This document shows positions 10,291-20,699 of a DNA stretch of 64,000 nucleotides, one piece after another. Source of the stretch: Acanthosepion lycidas. Lineage: Eukaryota; Mollusca; Cephalopoda; Sepiida; Sepiidae. The notes beneath the pieces are model-generated. The model had not been told where the DNA came from. It saw only the letters and a list, made by a program, of their open reading frames with translations, and did no database searches. The translations under genes and the position numbers were made by a program. The stretch covers positions 88,745,581 to 88,809,580 of the forward strand of contig OZ010595.1 in NCBI GenBank assembly GCA_963932145.1, written 5' to 3'. Position 1 is the first letter of the stretch. The number at the start of each line of letters is the position of its first letter.

Positions 10291-11639
10291 TATGTGGAGA
10301 AAAGATTTATATAACGTGTTCAATCAGGATATCCTGTTGTTGCGCCTATGAGCCACAGTTCTTTATGCTTAGTAAATATACAAATATAATTTTTAGCACA
10401 GAAGCAGTTTGAATTTAAAATTAAGAAATTTATTGAAGTGATATTTTTTAAAATCCCATGTTCCTCCCAAACGTAGGCAATCATGGATTTCCATAGTTTC
10501 CTTTAAAATCGGTAAATTAGCATGACTTCTTGGGAAATATAATGGGGTCTCCATTTCTTAGTCTTGTTGTCATTGTTAGAGCCCACTCTCGCCTGCAATT
10601 TACTTATAACTGTGGTCGGAGAAAGAGAATAGATAAAATCCTATCTTTCTCGAGGGTATGTGTGCGATAATAAACGCAACAATTACAGCTAGAATTTGAA
10701 CTTCACCTGCTGTTTACATTTTTCGAGCCGAGTGTGATTACAACACCGGAAAATCCCGTAAGATTTTGTAACATTCAATAATTAGCTGTTGAAAAGAGTT
10801 ACGTCCCTTACATTTTTGAGGCATCCAAAGGGCAGTAACTCACTTTACTTATTTTTGTACAGCTTGTTCACTGATATGTATGAAGATTATTGTTGCAAGA
10901 CACAAGTATATATGCGTAGGGAGTTCAGTGATTTTTTCTGAAGGTACACTTTCAGAATGATGCTTTTAAATACGATAATAAAGCTATGGTGAAGAAATCT
11001 AATAAAAAAGTGAATAAAAAGTGTTCCAAATATAATTTGTTAATGAAGTCGCCCATTTATTTGCTCGGCCTTAATAAGATTTCAAATTTGTGGAGCATAC
11101 AAAAAGAAAAAGGTTTACATTTTTGTTGAACTGCCAACAGCCAAAGATGAAATTTGGGATGCTATTCTGGATTTTGTGTAATTGAATTATATAAAGAGAC
11201 AAAACAATTGATAAATGACTTGTTTTTTCTTTTTTTAAAAATCAGTTCACCCCAAGCAAGGCAACAAAGACGGGTGTACCACTATTTAACTAGTGCTATT
11301 TTGAATAACAATCACAAAAATGAAACATTAAAAATACTTGGCAAAGATTTGTAAGGAATTACTTTCGTGCAAGTCATTTTCAACAAAATTGATTTGAGTT
11401 TCTGTTTCTAGTTCTGTCCAGATGAAGTAGATAAAGGCAATAAATTTTAGAACCTTTACAATTGAAAACTGTTCTTTCTTATTTTCTCCGTGAAGCCAAA
11501 GACAAATTCTGCATATTTTATTTTAGAAAGAAAGGAATTTTAGTATTGCTAATTGTGTTTACATTTTACCTTGTTTTATCAACAAAAATAGGCAGGAGGT
11601 CTCCGTTTGATAATTCTAGGACAAGTATTTTAATTTAAA
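10290..11639. other. Interval without recognised gene
   Basis: AT-rich. A short antisense LINE tail ('ttcaccccaagcaaggcaac', near 11246) sits at about 11240-11275. The small open frame at 11154-11354 overlaps that tail and is not a gene. Confidence 0.4.
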
Positions 11640-11676
11640 AGTTTTTGTTATTTAAAATTTTTAAATAACAAAAACT
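11640..11676. repeat. Perfect 37-bp palindrome
   Basis: Left arm 11640-11657 ('agtttttgttatttaaaa') and right arm 11659-11676 are exact reverse complements around a single T. No transposon ends were seen near it. Confidence 0.9.
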
Positions 11677-11679
11677 GCT

Positions 11680-12075
11680 TAGTCAAAGTAAATCAGTATA
11701 TAATAGTGATAATTCCTCGTCTAAAAAATTCAGTCAAAAATAACTTACATCAAGCAAAGGATATAAAAATTGCAACAGTTTACATTATAAAAATAAAGTT
11801 TTTAATTTTCCTAATAATTTGTAGTGATCATAAATAAGAAGCAGAAGTTTTATCCTCTGCTTTGTTCGGTTATAGTAAAGGAAGGGGAGTAAAATTCCCA
11901 TAATTCACTAGAAAACATTTTTGGTGCAAAAATACAAAATCAGTCTCTCTTGCTCTCTCTCTGGCTGTCAACTATTGTAGAAATACGTGTTTTCTTAAAT
12001 GAGCTCACTAGAAAGATGTCTCTTCATACAGATAAAGCCCAAACCATTTCTTTCTTTACATTAATTCATACAAAA
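11680..12075. other. Interval without recognised feature
   Basis: AT-rich, with no reading frame or repeat relation that I can support. Confidence 0.35.
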
Positions 12076-12078
12076 TCA

Positions 12079-12122
<44 letters not shown>
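12079..12122. repeat. (AT)n microsatellite
   Basis: AT dinucleotides with one CAT interruption. The frame running through it (11950-12228) is a low-complexity artefact. Confidence 0.9.
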
Positions 12123-12124
<2 letters not shown>

Positions 12125-12127
<3 letters not shown>

Positions 12128-12815
12128 TTTTTTTAAAATATGATTCCATCGCGACACAGAAATTACTATGTTTCGAAACTGGTCACCCGTATTCAAGTGG
12201 CAGTTTCATCCTGAAGCGATGTTTGTAATAACTATACTACGGAATGTTTTAAACATTTATAGTTCTGAAATGGAGGTGTGATCTAGGGTTTGTTTTTATT
12301 CATCAAGGGGTCACTGCTTTGATGGAAGTAGGGGTGTTCGTTATATGTCAAGTTTTTAGAGTCGTGTAAGGTTGGGTTGGGGTTTTTTTTTGGGTGGGGG
12401 TTGTCTGGCTACAATGGCTGATCTTATCCGACTCCCTGCTAAAACTTTAACTGATTGATGTTGTCGTTCCAGTAGTTTTTGGTGATTATTTATTTATTTT
12501 TCTTGATGATTTCTTAAACGGGCTTTAAGATTATGATTGGGCTGTGTTTTCAAAACCTATTATTTTAATTGAAATTGTCAATAAATTTAAAATTTTTTTT
12601 GTTGTCCATTTAAAAAATGCTAATTATTTAAATTAAAATAAAAAAAAAAAAACATCCTGTGTTCTGTGAATAATATGAATCAATTATGTAAGCAATTTTA
12701 TGTTTAATCAAAAATCAATCATTTAATAAATATCTTATATCTTCTTGTACGCACATCATAATATTGCACACGAATATTAATTTAACATGTGGACGAAAGA
12801 TATAATCCTAGATAT
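12125..12815. other. Interval without recognised feature
   Basis: AT-rich with homopolymer runs (T8-T9, A12). Nothing recognisable. Confidence 0.35.
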
Positions 12816-12817
12816 TA

Positions 12818-13679
12818 GCTTGCCACAAATGAAATGACGCACTTTATAGGAAATGAATAAAACGCTTCTGAAATGTTAACTAATTTATTTAGTTGAAATG
12901 TTGATGAATGAGTGTTCTCCAACGTTCATCTAAATTCTGGATCCCATCTTTAAAAAAAATTCTCAGCCTTTGAGGTGATAAACAGTTCCAATGCTTCGAT
13001 TATCTCTTCCTTATTGGAGAATGTTTTATTGCGTATGAAAAGCTCAAAATGCTCAAATGAGTGATGATGAGTAGGAGAAATATCAAGTGCATATGGTGGA
13101 TGAAACAAAATTTCATAATTCAGGCTTTGCAGCTTTTCGACAGTTGATTGAGAAGCGTGTCCTCGTGCGTTGTCGTGCAGTAAAATTGGGCCATTCCTAT
13201 TCAAAAGTTGAGTATGTTTCTTTTTCAATTTTTCGTGCATACACTTAATTTCTCCTGGATACGAGGTTACTGTTATTGTTTTCACTTGAGGCAAGAATGA
13301 ATAATGAATAGCCCCTTTGTAAGACCACCATACAGTAGCTATTTAACCTTTAAAGTTTTTTGGGTATTGTTTTGGTGATTCACTTGCATTTAACCACTGG
13401 CCTACTCTCTTACTGTTCTCAAAGAGTATCCATTTACCATCGCATGTAATGATTCGATGCAAAAATGGTTCTTTTCCCAGTTTGTACTCATACAGTAAGA
13501 TTAATCAACATTGTCTCATTGTGATCATTTTCATTGGGCTTATGAGAGTAACAATATATCTGGAAAGAAAAACAGTTAGGAATAAGTCAAGACTTTTTTT
13601 AATATTGCTAAGGAGGTTATTTCGTTAGACGACCGGATTAACAACCAACTAAAAATGCGTCATTTCATGTCTGACAACT
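12818..13679 (-). mobile_element. Truncated mariner transposon with TIRs and TA target site
   Basis: The ends are imperfect ~28-bp inverted repeats: 'ttgccacaaatgaaatgacg' at the left and its counterpart 'ttgtcagacatgaaatgacg' read inward from the right. They share 'atgaaatgacgca' and are flanked by TA at 12816-12817 and 13680-13681. Mariners are usually about 1.3 kb with a ~345-residue transposase. This copy is 862 bp because the transposase N-terminus is missing between the right TIR and about 13500. Confidence 0.85.
12950..13500 (-). pseudogene. Mariner transposase, catalytic half, inactive
   Basis: Encodes the C-terminal catalytic half of a mariner (DD34D) transposase, which would cut and paste the element at TA sites. 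In order on the minus strand: ITCDGKWILFENSKR (first catalytic Asp present), a stop codon after KNFKG, then IATVWWSYKGAIHYSF, GPILLHDNARGHAS (second Asp present) and HPPYALDISPTHHHSF. In known mariners the last motif is SPTDYHxF with the third Asp; here it is His. The N-terminal helix-turn-helix half is absent. The longest uninterrupted frame is 12950-13294. A nonsense codon, lost catalytic residue and N-terminal deletion each make it non-functional. Confidence 0.9.
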
Positions 13680-13681
13680 TA

Positions 13682-14410
13682 ATAAAAATAACAAAACCAA
13701 GAAAAGGCCTTATATGATTCGCACTTCCGCAATAAATTAAAGAACTTTACATTTTAAAACCTACATCGTCTTCTATCTTTTAAAAGTTTGTAGTGTTTCT
13801 GAAGAAAAACTTAAATCTGTATAAAGATTTTGTAAAACAAGCAAATTAAACAGATTAGCAGTCACATTTGTAGACATTACTCCAGAAATTAATTAATTTA
13901 AAAAAAAAAAAAAACTTTCTTTTATAGAAATTATTCATAAGACTGAATAGATATCAACTTCAAATAAAATTTAAGTACTTATAATTTACAGAGAAATATC
14001 AAATTTACATGGTATTTAAGACATATAACAAAATGTCAATATGCAATTTTTCAGCCTTTAAGTAAGTGTAGTTATTAACTAATTTGAATACACTTCAATT
14101 TATTTTATACACTTCAAGTAACTCATTCAACCAGGCATTTTCGGTCAAACCTACGCATGTATTTTTCATTTCAATACTATGTCAATGCATCCTGTATAAA
14201 TGGAAGTCAACGTCCCGAATCTTCCTCATTTTGGGGTCGCTTCTGATGCTAGGCAATAAACCAAACCCCGCGCTCGAAGAGGAGGTATTGCTTGGGGTAT
14301 TGCTGATGTTGAGCTAATTTTATTGGTAGAGAAAACGCCTCTGCCGGCCATAATGCAATATTTGCATATTATAATTTTGCCACTCCCGTAACTGCTTGGG
14401 CACTTATGCT
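13682..14410. other. Interval without recognised feature
   Basis: AT-rich sequence beyond the mariner. A 77-codon plus frame (14084-14317) has no recognisable domain. Confidence 0.35.
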
Positions 14411-14466
14411 TTATGCTAATTAGACTATCATTTACAAATTTTATGCTAATTAGCCAATCATTTACA
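14408..14466. repeat. Short direct duplication with octamer/TAAT-like cores
   Basis: 'tatgctaattag' plus 'catttac' occurs twice with about 30 bp spacing, and 'atttgcat' lies 50 bp before. These resemble POU/homeodomain sites, but AT-rich chance matches are likely. Confidence 0.35.
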
Positions 14467-14639
14467 TATCACTAAATTAGACATTCTATCACTTTCTTTA
14501 AAAAAATATAAAAATCACCTCAACTTATCGATTATAAAAATTTATCTTTTTATCTGTTTTTTTGTTTGTTTTTTTTTTTTGTGGAAGAGTTGAATATTTT
14601 TATATGGCCATATTTTCAGCAAATTATTGATCTACAAAA

Positions 14640-15115
14640 ATTTCACCTTTAAGCATAGATACCTATTTTATTATTTTTAATATTTTCACCCACAAGCAAG
14701 GTGATAATGTCACTAAGACGCAAGGCATTAATGAGAGGGCGACAGAAAATGAAAAGACATCCTGTAAACGGAGCCGGAATCCCAATCCTACACAGGAAAC
14801 AAAGGATAAACCTCTATTCCTGTTTAAAAAGACGTAAAGGAGTGCAGACCAGGCGTTAGTGAACAGCAGAATTAAAGAAATAAAGAATAACAGCACTGTT
14901 AAGATCAAACTTGTATCAGTCTTGCTTCGTCGAAAATAAAAGGAATAAAAATCTAAAATATTGCTTAAAAATGCTTCATGAAAATAAAAGAAATAAAAAT
15001 CTAAAATATTGCTTGAAAATGCTTCGTCGAAAATAAAAGAGAATTTGAGAATATTTAAATATATCTCCAAATGAGAGAAAAAACAGATGGAGTAAAATTC
15101 CACTGTTCGTAGCAT
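14640..15115 (-). pseudogene. Jockey-like LINE 3' end
   Basis: The minus strand ends with the family tail (antisense of 'cacaagcaaggtgataatg' and 'cactaagacgcaaggcatta', i.e. 'TTGCGTCTTAGTG...CCTTGCTT'). The 3'UTR block at 14740-14850 is also found at 15965-16060. The open frame 14663-15115 is not a protein of known type. A ~50-bp direct duplication (14924-15045, 'aataaaaatctaaaatattg' twice) lies inside. Confidence 0.6.
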
Positions 15116-15890
15116 TTACTTTTAAAAATGTGCTCAATACAAAGTAGAGCAATATATTATTATTTTTATTATAAAAGATTATATCAAAAAGCATGTTGAA
15201 ATCGCTATACAAAAGCTTTCATATTTCAATACTTTGATTGTACTTCTTCGGGAGATGGTAAGTAACTGGTGATTAAATGATTTTTAAGGAAATTTGTAAA
15301 CAAATTGTCACCTTTTTACCAAAAGTTAAGCGTAGGGGGACATAATATCTAATTCTGACCTTATGTCCCACCCAACATTATTTAAAATGTGAATATGAGT
15401 AACTACATGTCCCGGGCAAACGAAATTAAATAGGCTTCGCGTTGAACAGTAAAAGATTTATCAAAATTCGAACAAGTTATTCAAAGGGACGTAGATTTTA
15501 TAACCAATTTTACAAATGTCAATATGCGTGCCACCTGTGACACAACACATGTCAAGTCAGGAGTCCAGCTCCTGCTAGACAGGCTATAGCCTGTCTTGAG
15601 TAACATTCTCCAGAGCCTCAGTGATTCTTTGCTTAAGTTCCCCTAGGCTTGTAGTAATAGGTAGGTGTCTTTTCACATCGCCCCATAGGAAAAAAAAATC
15701 ACAAGGTGTCAAGTGAATATGGGTAGTCATTTCAACAGCATATTTTCATTATCACTGATAATGCCCGATCCATCTTCCTGGTAGATTCGCCTTGAGATAA
15801 GTCCAAGCAGTCAAAAGTTGTTTTATATAATTTTGTTAAAATTTGTGATCATTTGAGTGAAAATTGGCTGTTATTTGGGAACCCGCTATA
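15116..15890. other. Interval without recognised feature
   Basis: No domain or repeat seen. 'tcctgctagacaggctatag' followed by 'cctgtct' near 15572-15596 forms a small dyad (gctagacaggc/gcctgtc). Confidence 0.35.
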
Positions 15891-15892
15891 TT

Positions 15893-16110
15893 GCTTTTTT
15901 TTTTTTTTTTTTTAATCAATTCATCGCAAGCAAGGTTATAATGCTATGAAGATGCAAGGAGCAAAAGAGAACAAAAAGAAAGGCTTTAAAAGGAACTGGA
16001 AATCCAAACCTAAACTCCTGTTCAAAAGATAGATGAGGATTGTGAACCGGACCATAGGCGAACCTATCTACTATTGTTTGCTTAGTTTTATTTTTGCCCA
16101 ACTTTTTACT
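15893..16110 (-). repeat. LINE 3' end with poly-A (antisense T-run)
   Basis: A T-run (about 15893-15914) is followed by 'catcgcaagcaaggttataa', antisense of the jockey-like LINE tail plus poly-A. It continues with the same 3'UTR as 14740-14850. Confidence 0.65.
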
Positions 16111-16330
16111 TTCTTTTGTTAATGTTTATTGGAAACTTTGTCAATTCTATTTTTTGGGCATTTCTGCCAATTACTCTCCACATATAATAATGATAATTCT
16201 TGATTTTAAAAATTCCAACAAAAGTTCTGTTAAATGGTGAATATATATAATTGAATAAAATCTAAGTGTACTTTAGTCGATAAAATATTTATTGATACCA
16301 CCTAATATATATGTATGTTGAACTGAGCTC

Positions 16331-16460
16331 TTCGGTGTGGTGTAATGGTTAGCAAGGTTGTCTTTTAAGATCAGTTACGACTGTATAGGGAGTTTGATCC
16401 ACACTGGGTGCTTCATAATTTCAGCCTTGTGCCATATTATCACAACATTCTGGGTGGATT
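16331..16460 (+). repeat. tRNA-derived SINE (tRNA-Gln-like head)
   Basis: 'gtggtgtaatggttagcaag' A box and 'gagtttgatcc' B box, with the family tail 'cagccttgtgcca'. Same family as 2895-3030 but on the other strand. Confidence 0.8.
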
Positions 16461-16589
16461 TACTTTTGCTTATTAGTTTTTTGTTTTTTTTATAATGCTG
16501 CTTTCTTAGCATTTGAGAATAAATGCATGCGAAAACTCCTTGACATTTTCTATTGGGAACAAAAAAGCCAATGAGTTTGTGCGGAAAAG

Positions 16590-16875
16590 TGTTGGAAGTT
16601 TTGTGGGACACAAGTAACCTCTTCTCGACACTGTCAAACGGAGAAAAATGGCGTGGTTTGGACACATTACAAGGCATGACAGCCTGTACAAGACCAAAAG
16701 CACCGTTGAAGGTGGATGTAGGAGAAAACGCCAACGCAAAAACTGGTTGGACAATGTCAAACAATGGATAAGTATGTACCAGAATTGCTGACGGCTGCCG
16801 TTGATAGACCGTTATTGAAAAGAGTTAGTTCAGCTTCTGCATTCAGATCTGCCCTAAGATTACAATAGTCAAGAG
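16590..16875 (+). pseudogene. Non-LTR retrotransposon ORF2 C-terminus (LINE E)
   Basis: The C-terminal, post-RT part of a LINE ORF2. With frame breaks the plus strand reads KMAWFGHITRHDSLYKT, then a GGxRRxRQRKNW block (GGCRRKRQRKNWLDNVKQW), then ELLTAAVDRPLLKRVSSASA and FRSALRL. This order (WFGHxxRH, basic RxRGRQR, W.DN, a final R/A-rich helix) is characteristic of several LINE clades. Frame switches near 16685 and 16770 show it is not functional. No RT core or 5' part is present. Confidence 0.75.
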
Positions 16876-17163
16876 GATGATGATCTGCTGCTTTGATGAG
16901 AGTAAGACGATCAAATCTAAATTGCTTGTGCACTTAATCTACGTCGACTATTGCATAAGTTGTCAAATATGCCTTATTACCTGTAAAGCAAATGTTCTGT
17001 GAAAGGATATGCAGTTCCAGTTGATGACAGCAGGGAAATTTTTGCTACACACACACCCTATTTTATATATGTTTATTTGGGTATCCCAAAATGCTTGATT
17101 AAAAAGAACTGCTAAATTAAACTAACAGACCTTGTCGGATCTTTTTAATCAAACTTGTTGGCG

Positions 17164-17168
17164 CGCGC

Positions 17169-17196
<28 letters not shown>
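17164..17196. repeat. (CG)/(TG)n microsatellite
   Basis: 'gcgcgcg' runs into about 14 TG units at the start of the 250-bp tandem duplication. Confidence 0.9.
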
Positions 17197-17199
<3 letters not shown>

Positions 17200-17632
17200 A
17201 ATAATATTTTTGTTTTAGCCACAGTATTTTTGAAAATCACTAAGCATGAAACAGCTAGCACTGTAAATGGAAAAAACAAATCACACACACACACAGCAAT
17301 TTTTCAAAATTGCTGTAAATAGGTAAGTAAAACAAATATGTTATTCTATGTGTATTTAAAACTTAAAACCTCTTAAAAGAATTTAAAGTACACCACTCAT
17401 ATATACGCAAGAAAGAAAAAATATATATATATATATATATATATGCGTGTAAATAACATTTTTGTTTTAGTTACAGTATTTCTGAAAATCACTCAGCATG
17501 AAACAACTAGCACTTTGAATGGGAAAAACAAAACTATATAGATATCAATTTTTCGAAACAAAGGTTATTTTTATGTGTATTTAAAACTTAAAACATCTTA
17601 AAAGAATTTAAAGAATGCCACTCATATTTTTT
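17195..17632. repeat. Tandem duplication, about 253-bp unit, two copies
   Basis: Unit 1 (17195-17418) and unit 2 (17447-17632) share 'atttttgttttag', 'acagtattt', 'gaaaatcact', 'agcatgaaac', 'aactagcact', 'tatgtgtatttaaaacttaa' and 'cactcatat'. Each is introduced by a dinucleotide tract (TG in one, AT in the other), so slippage or unequal exchange at the tracts is plausible. Confidence 0.8.
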
Positions 17633-17634
17633 TT

Positions 17635-18285
17635 AAAGCATTTCACCCCAAGCAAAGTGGGAGTGCTACTAGCCCACTAGGGGTTAAAGAGAGTGAAAGT
17701 AAGAGTAAAGAGGGAGGGGTTAAAGAGAGTGAAAGTAAGAGTAAAGAGGGGTGTGTTTAAAGAAAGGATAAAGCGAAGGATGGGAATCAAGATAAAGGCA
17801 TCAGAAGATGTCGATTGACATTATATTTGATTTTTTGAAGATTATAATTATCAGGGAAGCAAGTAAGAGGAAGAGATTCCACTGTCGGAAAGTGCGAGAG
17901 AAAAAGCTGTTGGAGTAGAAGAGGCGGTTACATTTAACGGTTTCGACAGTAAAAGGGTGGGACTCAGGGTACAACCTCGTAGTACGTTTAAATTCAGGCA
18001 GTTGAGGCACCAGTGAAAATAACTTTTCAGAGCAGTTACCATGAAAATATTTGTAGAAATGACAGAGGGAAACCACATCACGTCTGTGAAAAAGTGACTG
18101 GAGTCGAGATGCCAGGTCAGGACCTATCACATTGCATATCCGTCTTTGGATTTTCTTGAGAACCTCGAAATGAATAGCGAGGATGAATGTTAGATGTGTA
18201 GATTTGGAGGATCGATTCAGACGAGAAACACCTTCTGGTACGACACAGAGAGTCAACTTTTCTTGTGGTAGACTTATATCTTCCT
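17635..18285 (-). pseudogene. Jockey-like LINE RT C-terminus and 3'UTR
   Basis: This is the best-preserved reading frame of the family. The minus frame 18256-17801 gives KKIQRRICNVIGPDLASRL, then RRDVVSLCHFYKYFHGNCSE, LPEFKRTTRLYPESHPFTVE, CNRLFYSNSFFSRTFRQWN and a terminal NIMSIDIF segment. These match the thumb/C-terminal region after the RT core in jockey/CR1-type LINEs (xxLWNSLP motif, here RQWNLF). The 3'UTR contains a 36-bp direct duplication (17688-17757) and ends at the conserved tail antisense 'catttcaccccaagcaaag'. No polymerase YADD box is included. Confidence 0.8.
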
Positions 18286-18357
18286 CTGTTAAAATAGGCT
18301 ATTCCCCATATGAGGTGATTTGGGATTTTATTGTTTATTTGCTCTGTAATAATAAAT

Positions 18358-18404
18358 ACATTTATTTTGTAGAGGACAGTAACTGTCCTCTACAAAATAA
18401 ATGT
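18358..18404. repeat. 47-bp palindrome at the 5' edge of a Penelope-like fragment
   Basis: The 23-bp arms 18358-18380 and 18382-18404 are exact reverse complements around a single A (18381). The right arm is the first part of the Penelope-like coding sequence (NCPLQNKC); the left arm is its inverted copy. Confidence 0.95.
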
Positions 18405-18770
18405 TGCACGAAATCATTAGTATACCAATGCAATATCTCATCTATTATGAATCCTGAAAACATAAAAATCTATATAGTTTGCACAAGCCATGAGTTCAAA
18501 AAGCGGTTCAATCAACATCAAACTTCATTTAGGATAAATACAGAAATTAGACACCCCTTTCAAAATATTTCTGGCACTTAAAAGAATCCAATAAAAAAAC
18601 CTACAGTAAAATGGAAATTAATAAGAAAAGTTAGAATATGTAGGTCATTAAATGATCCATGTCCTTTGTGCATACACGAGAAACTATATATTACTAAGTT
18701 TATAAAAAATAAAAAAATTACTGAATCAGAGAAATGAAATAGCTATTTTTTCCCGACATTGTCAAACATT
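18380..18770 (+). pseudogene. Penelope-like element, GIY-YIG endonuclease domain fragment
   Basis: This is the C-terminal endonuclease module that Penelope-like retroelements use to nick their target. Visible in order: NCPLQNKCCTKSLVYQCNI (CPLxxKC...VY entry strand), KIYIVCTSHEFKKRFNQH (KIYIG-type strand with the YIG glycine replaced by Val, then the conserved Arg of FKxRFxNH), a stop codon after SGT, KPTVKWKLIRKVR (counterpart of PTIKWKILKK) and DPCPLCIHEKLYI (CxLC-xxEKLYI end motif). A second stop ends it near 18738. The reverse transcriptase part is absent, so this is a 5'-truncated dead copy. The family identification is secure from the motif order. Confidence 0.85.
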
Positions 18771-18774
18771 TTCC

Positions 18775-19560
18775 TTAAATAATATTTAAAAATAAAATAA
18801 TTTAAAAATAAAATAAAATAATGAGAGCTGGTAATATACATACTTATATTTGATATAAAAAATTTTTTAAAATAATTTAATTAATTCTATTACATTTACT
18901 TGTTTTAAATAGAAATGTAGTCTATTAGTAATTAAGAGTAAAAATATTTTAAAATTGTAGTTAAATAAAACGTATTCTAGCCCAAACATACCCCTAGATA
19001 GAATCTTTAAGTATACAAGTACGAAAAATGCCGAAAGAAAAAAAAAAAAAAATGCCAAAAATCTTTTTGCCGTTAAAAAAAAAAAGAGAGAGAGAAAAAC
19101 CAAAAAAACAGACGACATGCATTTAACGGATGTCAGAATTCGTTGAAAAATACACCCCTACCGTTCCTAAACTTAACCTCTTTTTCGAACGTAACTCATA
19201 ATTGATACAACAATAGTTAATAAAAATGAACACGCTACCACCCTTGTCTGAATGATTGAATTTCTCTGTATCCTTGGAAACAGGAAGTTATGAATTTATA
19301 TGTGCGTTTAAAAATCAGTAAATTTAAAAATAAGTTATTCCAAAATTCGCTTGAAGATGAAACAGAACTAATACTTTTAATTTAATTATATAATTAAATT
19401 TGAAGTTTTTAGCTTCAGTTTATGAAACATGGTTATTACTGTGTAGCGAAAAACATTTTAAATAAGTTAATTTATAATATTTATGCTCTGTAAATTTACA
19501 TTGAGCACCGTTTCGAAAAAATATAAAATATCAATAAGAACACCCAATTATCTTAATGTT
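18775..19560. other. Interval without recognised feature
   Basis: Very AT-rich, with A-runs and a purine stretch ('gagagagagaaaa', near 19085). No supported feature. Confidence 0.35.

Positions 19561-19562
<2 letters not shown>

Positions 19563-19622
<60 letters not shown>
19563..19622. repeat. (AT)n microsatellite
   Basis: About 30 AT units followed by a short GT tract. Confidence 0.95.
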
Positions 19623-19625
<3 letters not shown>

Positions 19626-19629
19626 GTGT

Positions 19630-20325
19630 GTGTGTATTTATTTTACTATAAATGTTATTTGGGACTGGGTACACATGTCTGAAGATTACTACATCTTTAT
19701 TTTGGGGGTTTTTAACAGTAAAATTAAAATCGGTTGTTATTTTCACTGCTTAAGAAATTTTTTAAACATGCGTATCAACAGAAACACATTTCCCTATTAA
19801 AAATAAATGGTTATAGTAATAAATAATTTCAGATTAAAAACTCCATTTAAAATATATAGTGGTGTAAATGAGTAAATAAATAAAAATGTTTTTTTTATAT
19901 GTGTGTGTCTGTCTGTGTATTTGATTGGGGTGCTGAAAAGTTCTCTACTTAACCAAAAAGATACTGAAAAAATTTATGATGTTTGCTCATTTGGCTATAT
20001 TTTGGAAATTGAATCAGGTTCAAAACTTTTCAGCATCCAGTTTTGAAATTAGGCACACCAGCATGTCTGTAGGCTAATGACGAAAAAGAAAATCATTTTA
20101 TACACCAAACATTTATTTTTCAATAATGTTCTTCTTTGTCAATGCACATAATCCAACATTTTTTTTTTCAATCACATAGATCGGACATTATACAGTGAAC
20201 ATTTCAGATCAAAATTCAGTTAATAACAATGCCAGATGATGGACTCATCTGTATAGATTAGACACGGATAAGTGTATGCGTGTAAAGTTTCTTGCACTTT
20301 TGAAAACTGTTTTTTCTTCTTTTTT
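19630..20325. other. Interval without recognised feature
   Basis: 'gtgctgaaaagttctctactt' (19931) and 'aaaacttttcagcatccag' (20023) form an imperfect inverted pair about 110 bp across. This is a possible short palindromic element, not identified further. Confidence 0.35.
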
Positions 20326-20475
20326 TTTTGTATAATGCTATGTCCCTTCAGAGCATGGAAAATCATGGCTCTCCACAGATTCCATTTTTCTATTATCTGT
20401 TGCCTTGTCTTCTTGGAAAAGATATTGGAGTCATTTCCTGTGGACTTCTCCATGTTTATACTTATTTATTTTTAA
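20325..20475 (-). pseudogene. LINE B fragment
   Basis: 'cagagcatggaaaatcatgg' followed by 'ctctccaca' is the antisense of the LINE B C-terminus (RAMI-like); the minus frame contains KWNLWRAMIFHALKGH. Followed by a 90-bp SINE-related piece ('ggttgccagccaaggctaga'). Confidence 0.55.
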
Positions 20476-20635
20476 TTCAGAGTACCTAAGATTGGTTGCC
20501 AGCCAAGGCTAGAGAGACCAGTCTACCCTATCAGTAGGGAGAAGAAAGGATGGATTCATATCTTTCCCAGTTACATTACACAGTTGAAAGCTAGTTTTTT
20601 CATAGAAAATTTTCGCATGCATGTACTATATAGAC

Positions 20636-20692
20636 AATATCTAATATATAGACAATATCTAATATATAGACAATATCTAATATATAGATATA
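20636..20692. repeat. 18-bp tandem repeat, three copies
   Basis: 'tagacaatatctaatata' is repeated three times exactly, with a fourth partial unit. Confidence 0.9.
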
Positions 20693-20699
20693 AATCCAA

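Noticed and set aside
14340-14466. Octamer/homeodomain enhancer
   Set aside because: Site-like words are expected by chance in AT-rich DNA and no gene is near; kept only as a short duplication with low confidence.
14663-15115. 150-codon minus-strand open frame as a gene
   Set aside because: It runs through a LINE 3'UTR and its conserved tail, with an internal duplication; not a protein of known type.
18183-18581. 132-residue protein gene
   Set aside because: The frame crosses from antisense LINE sequence through the palindrome into the Penelope-like fragment; it is a junction artefact.
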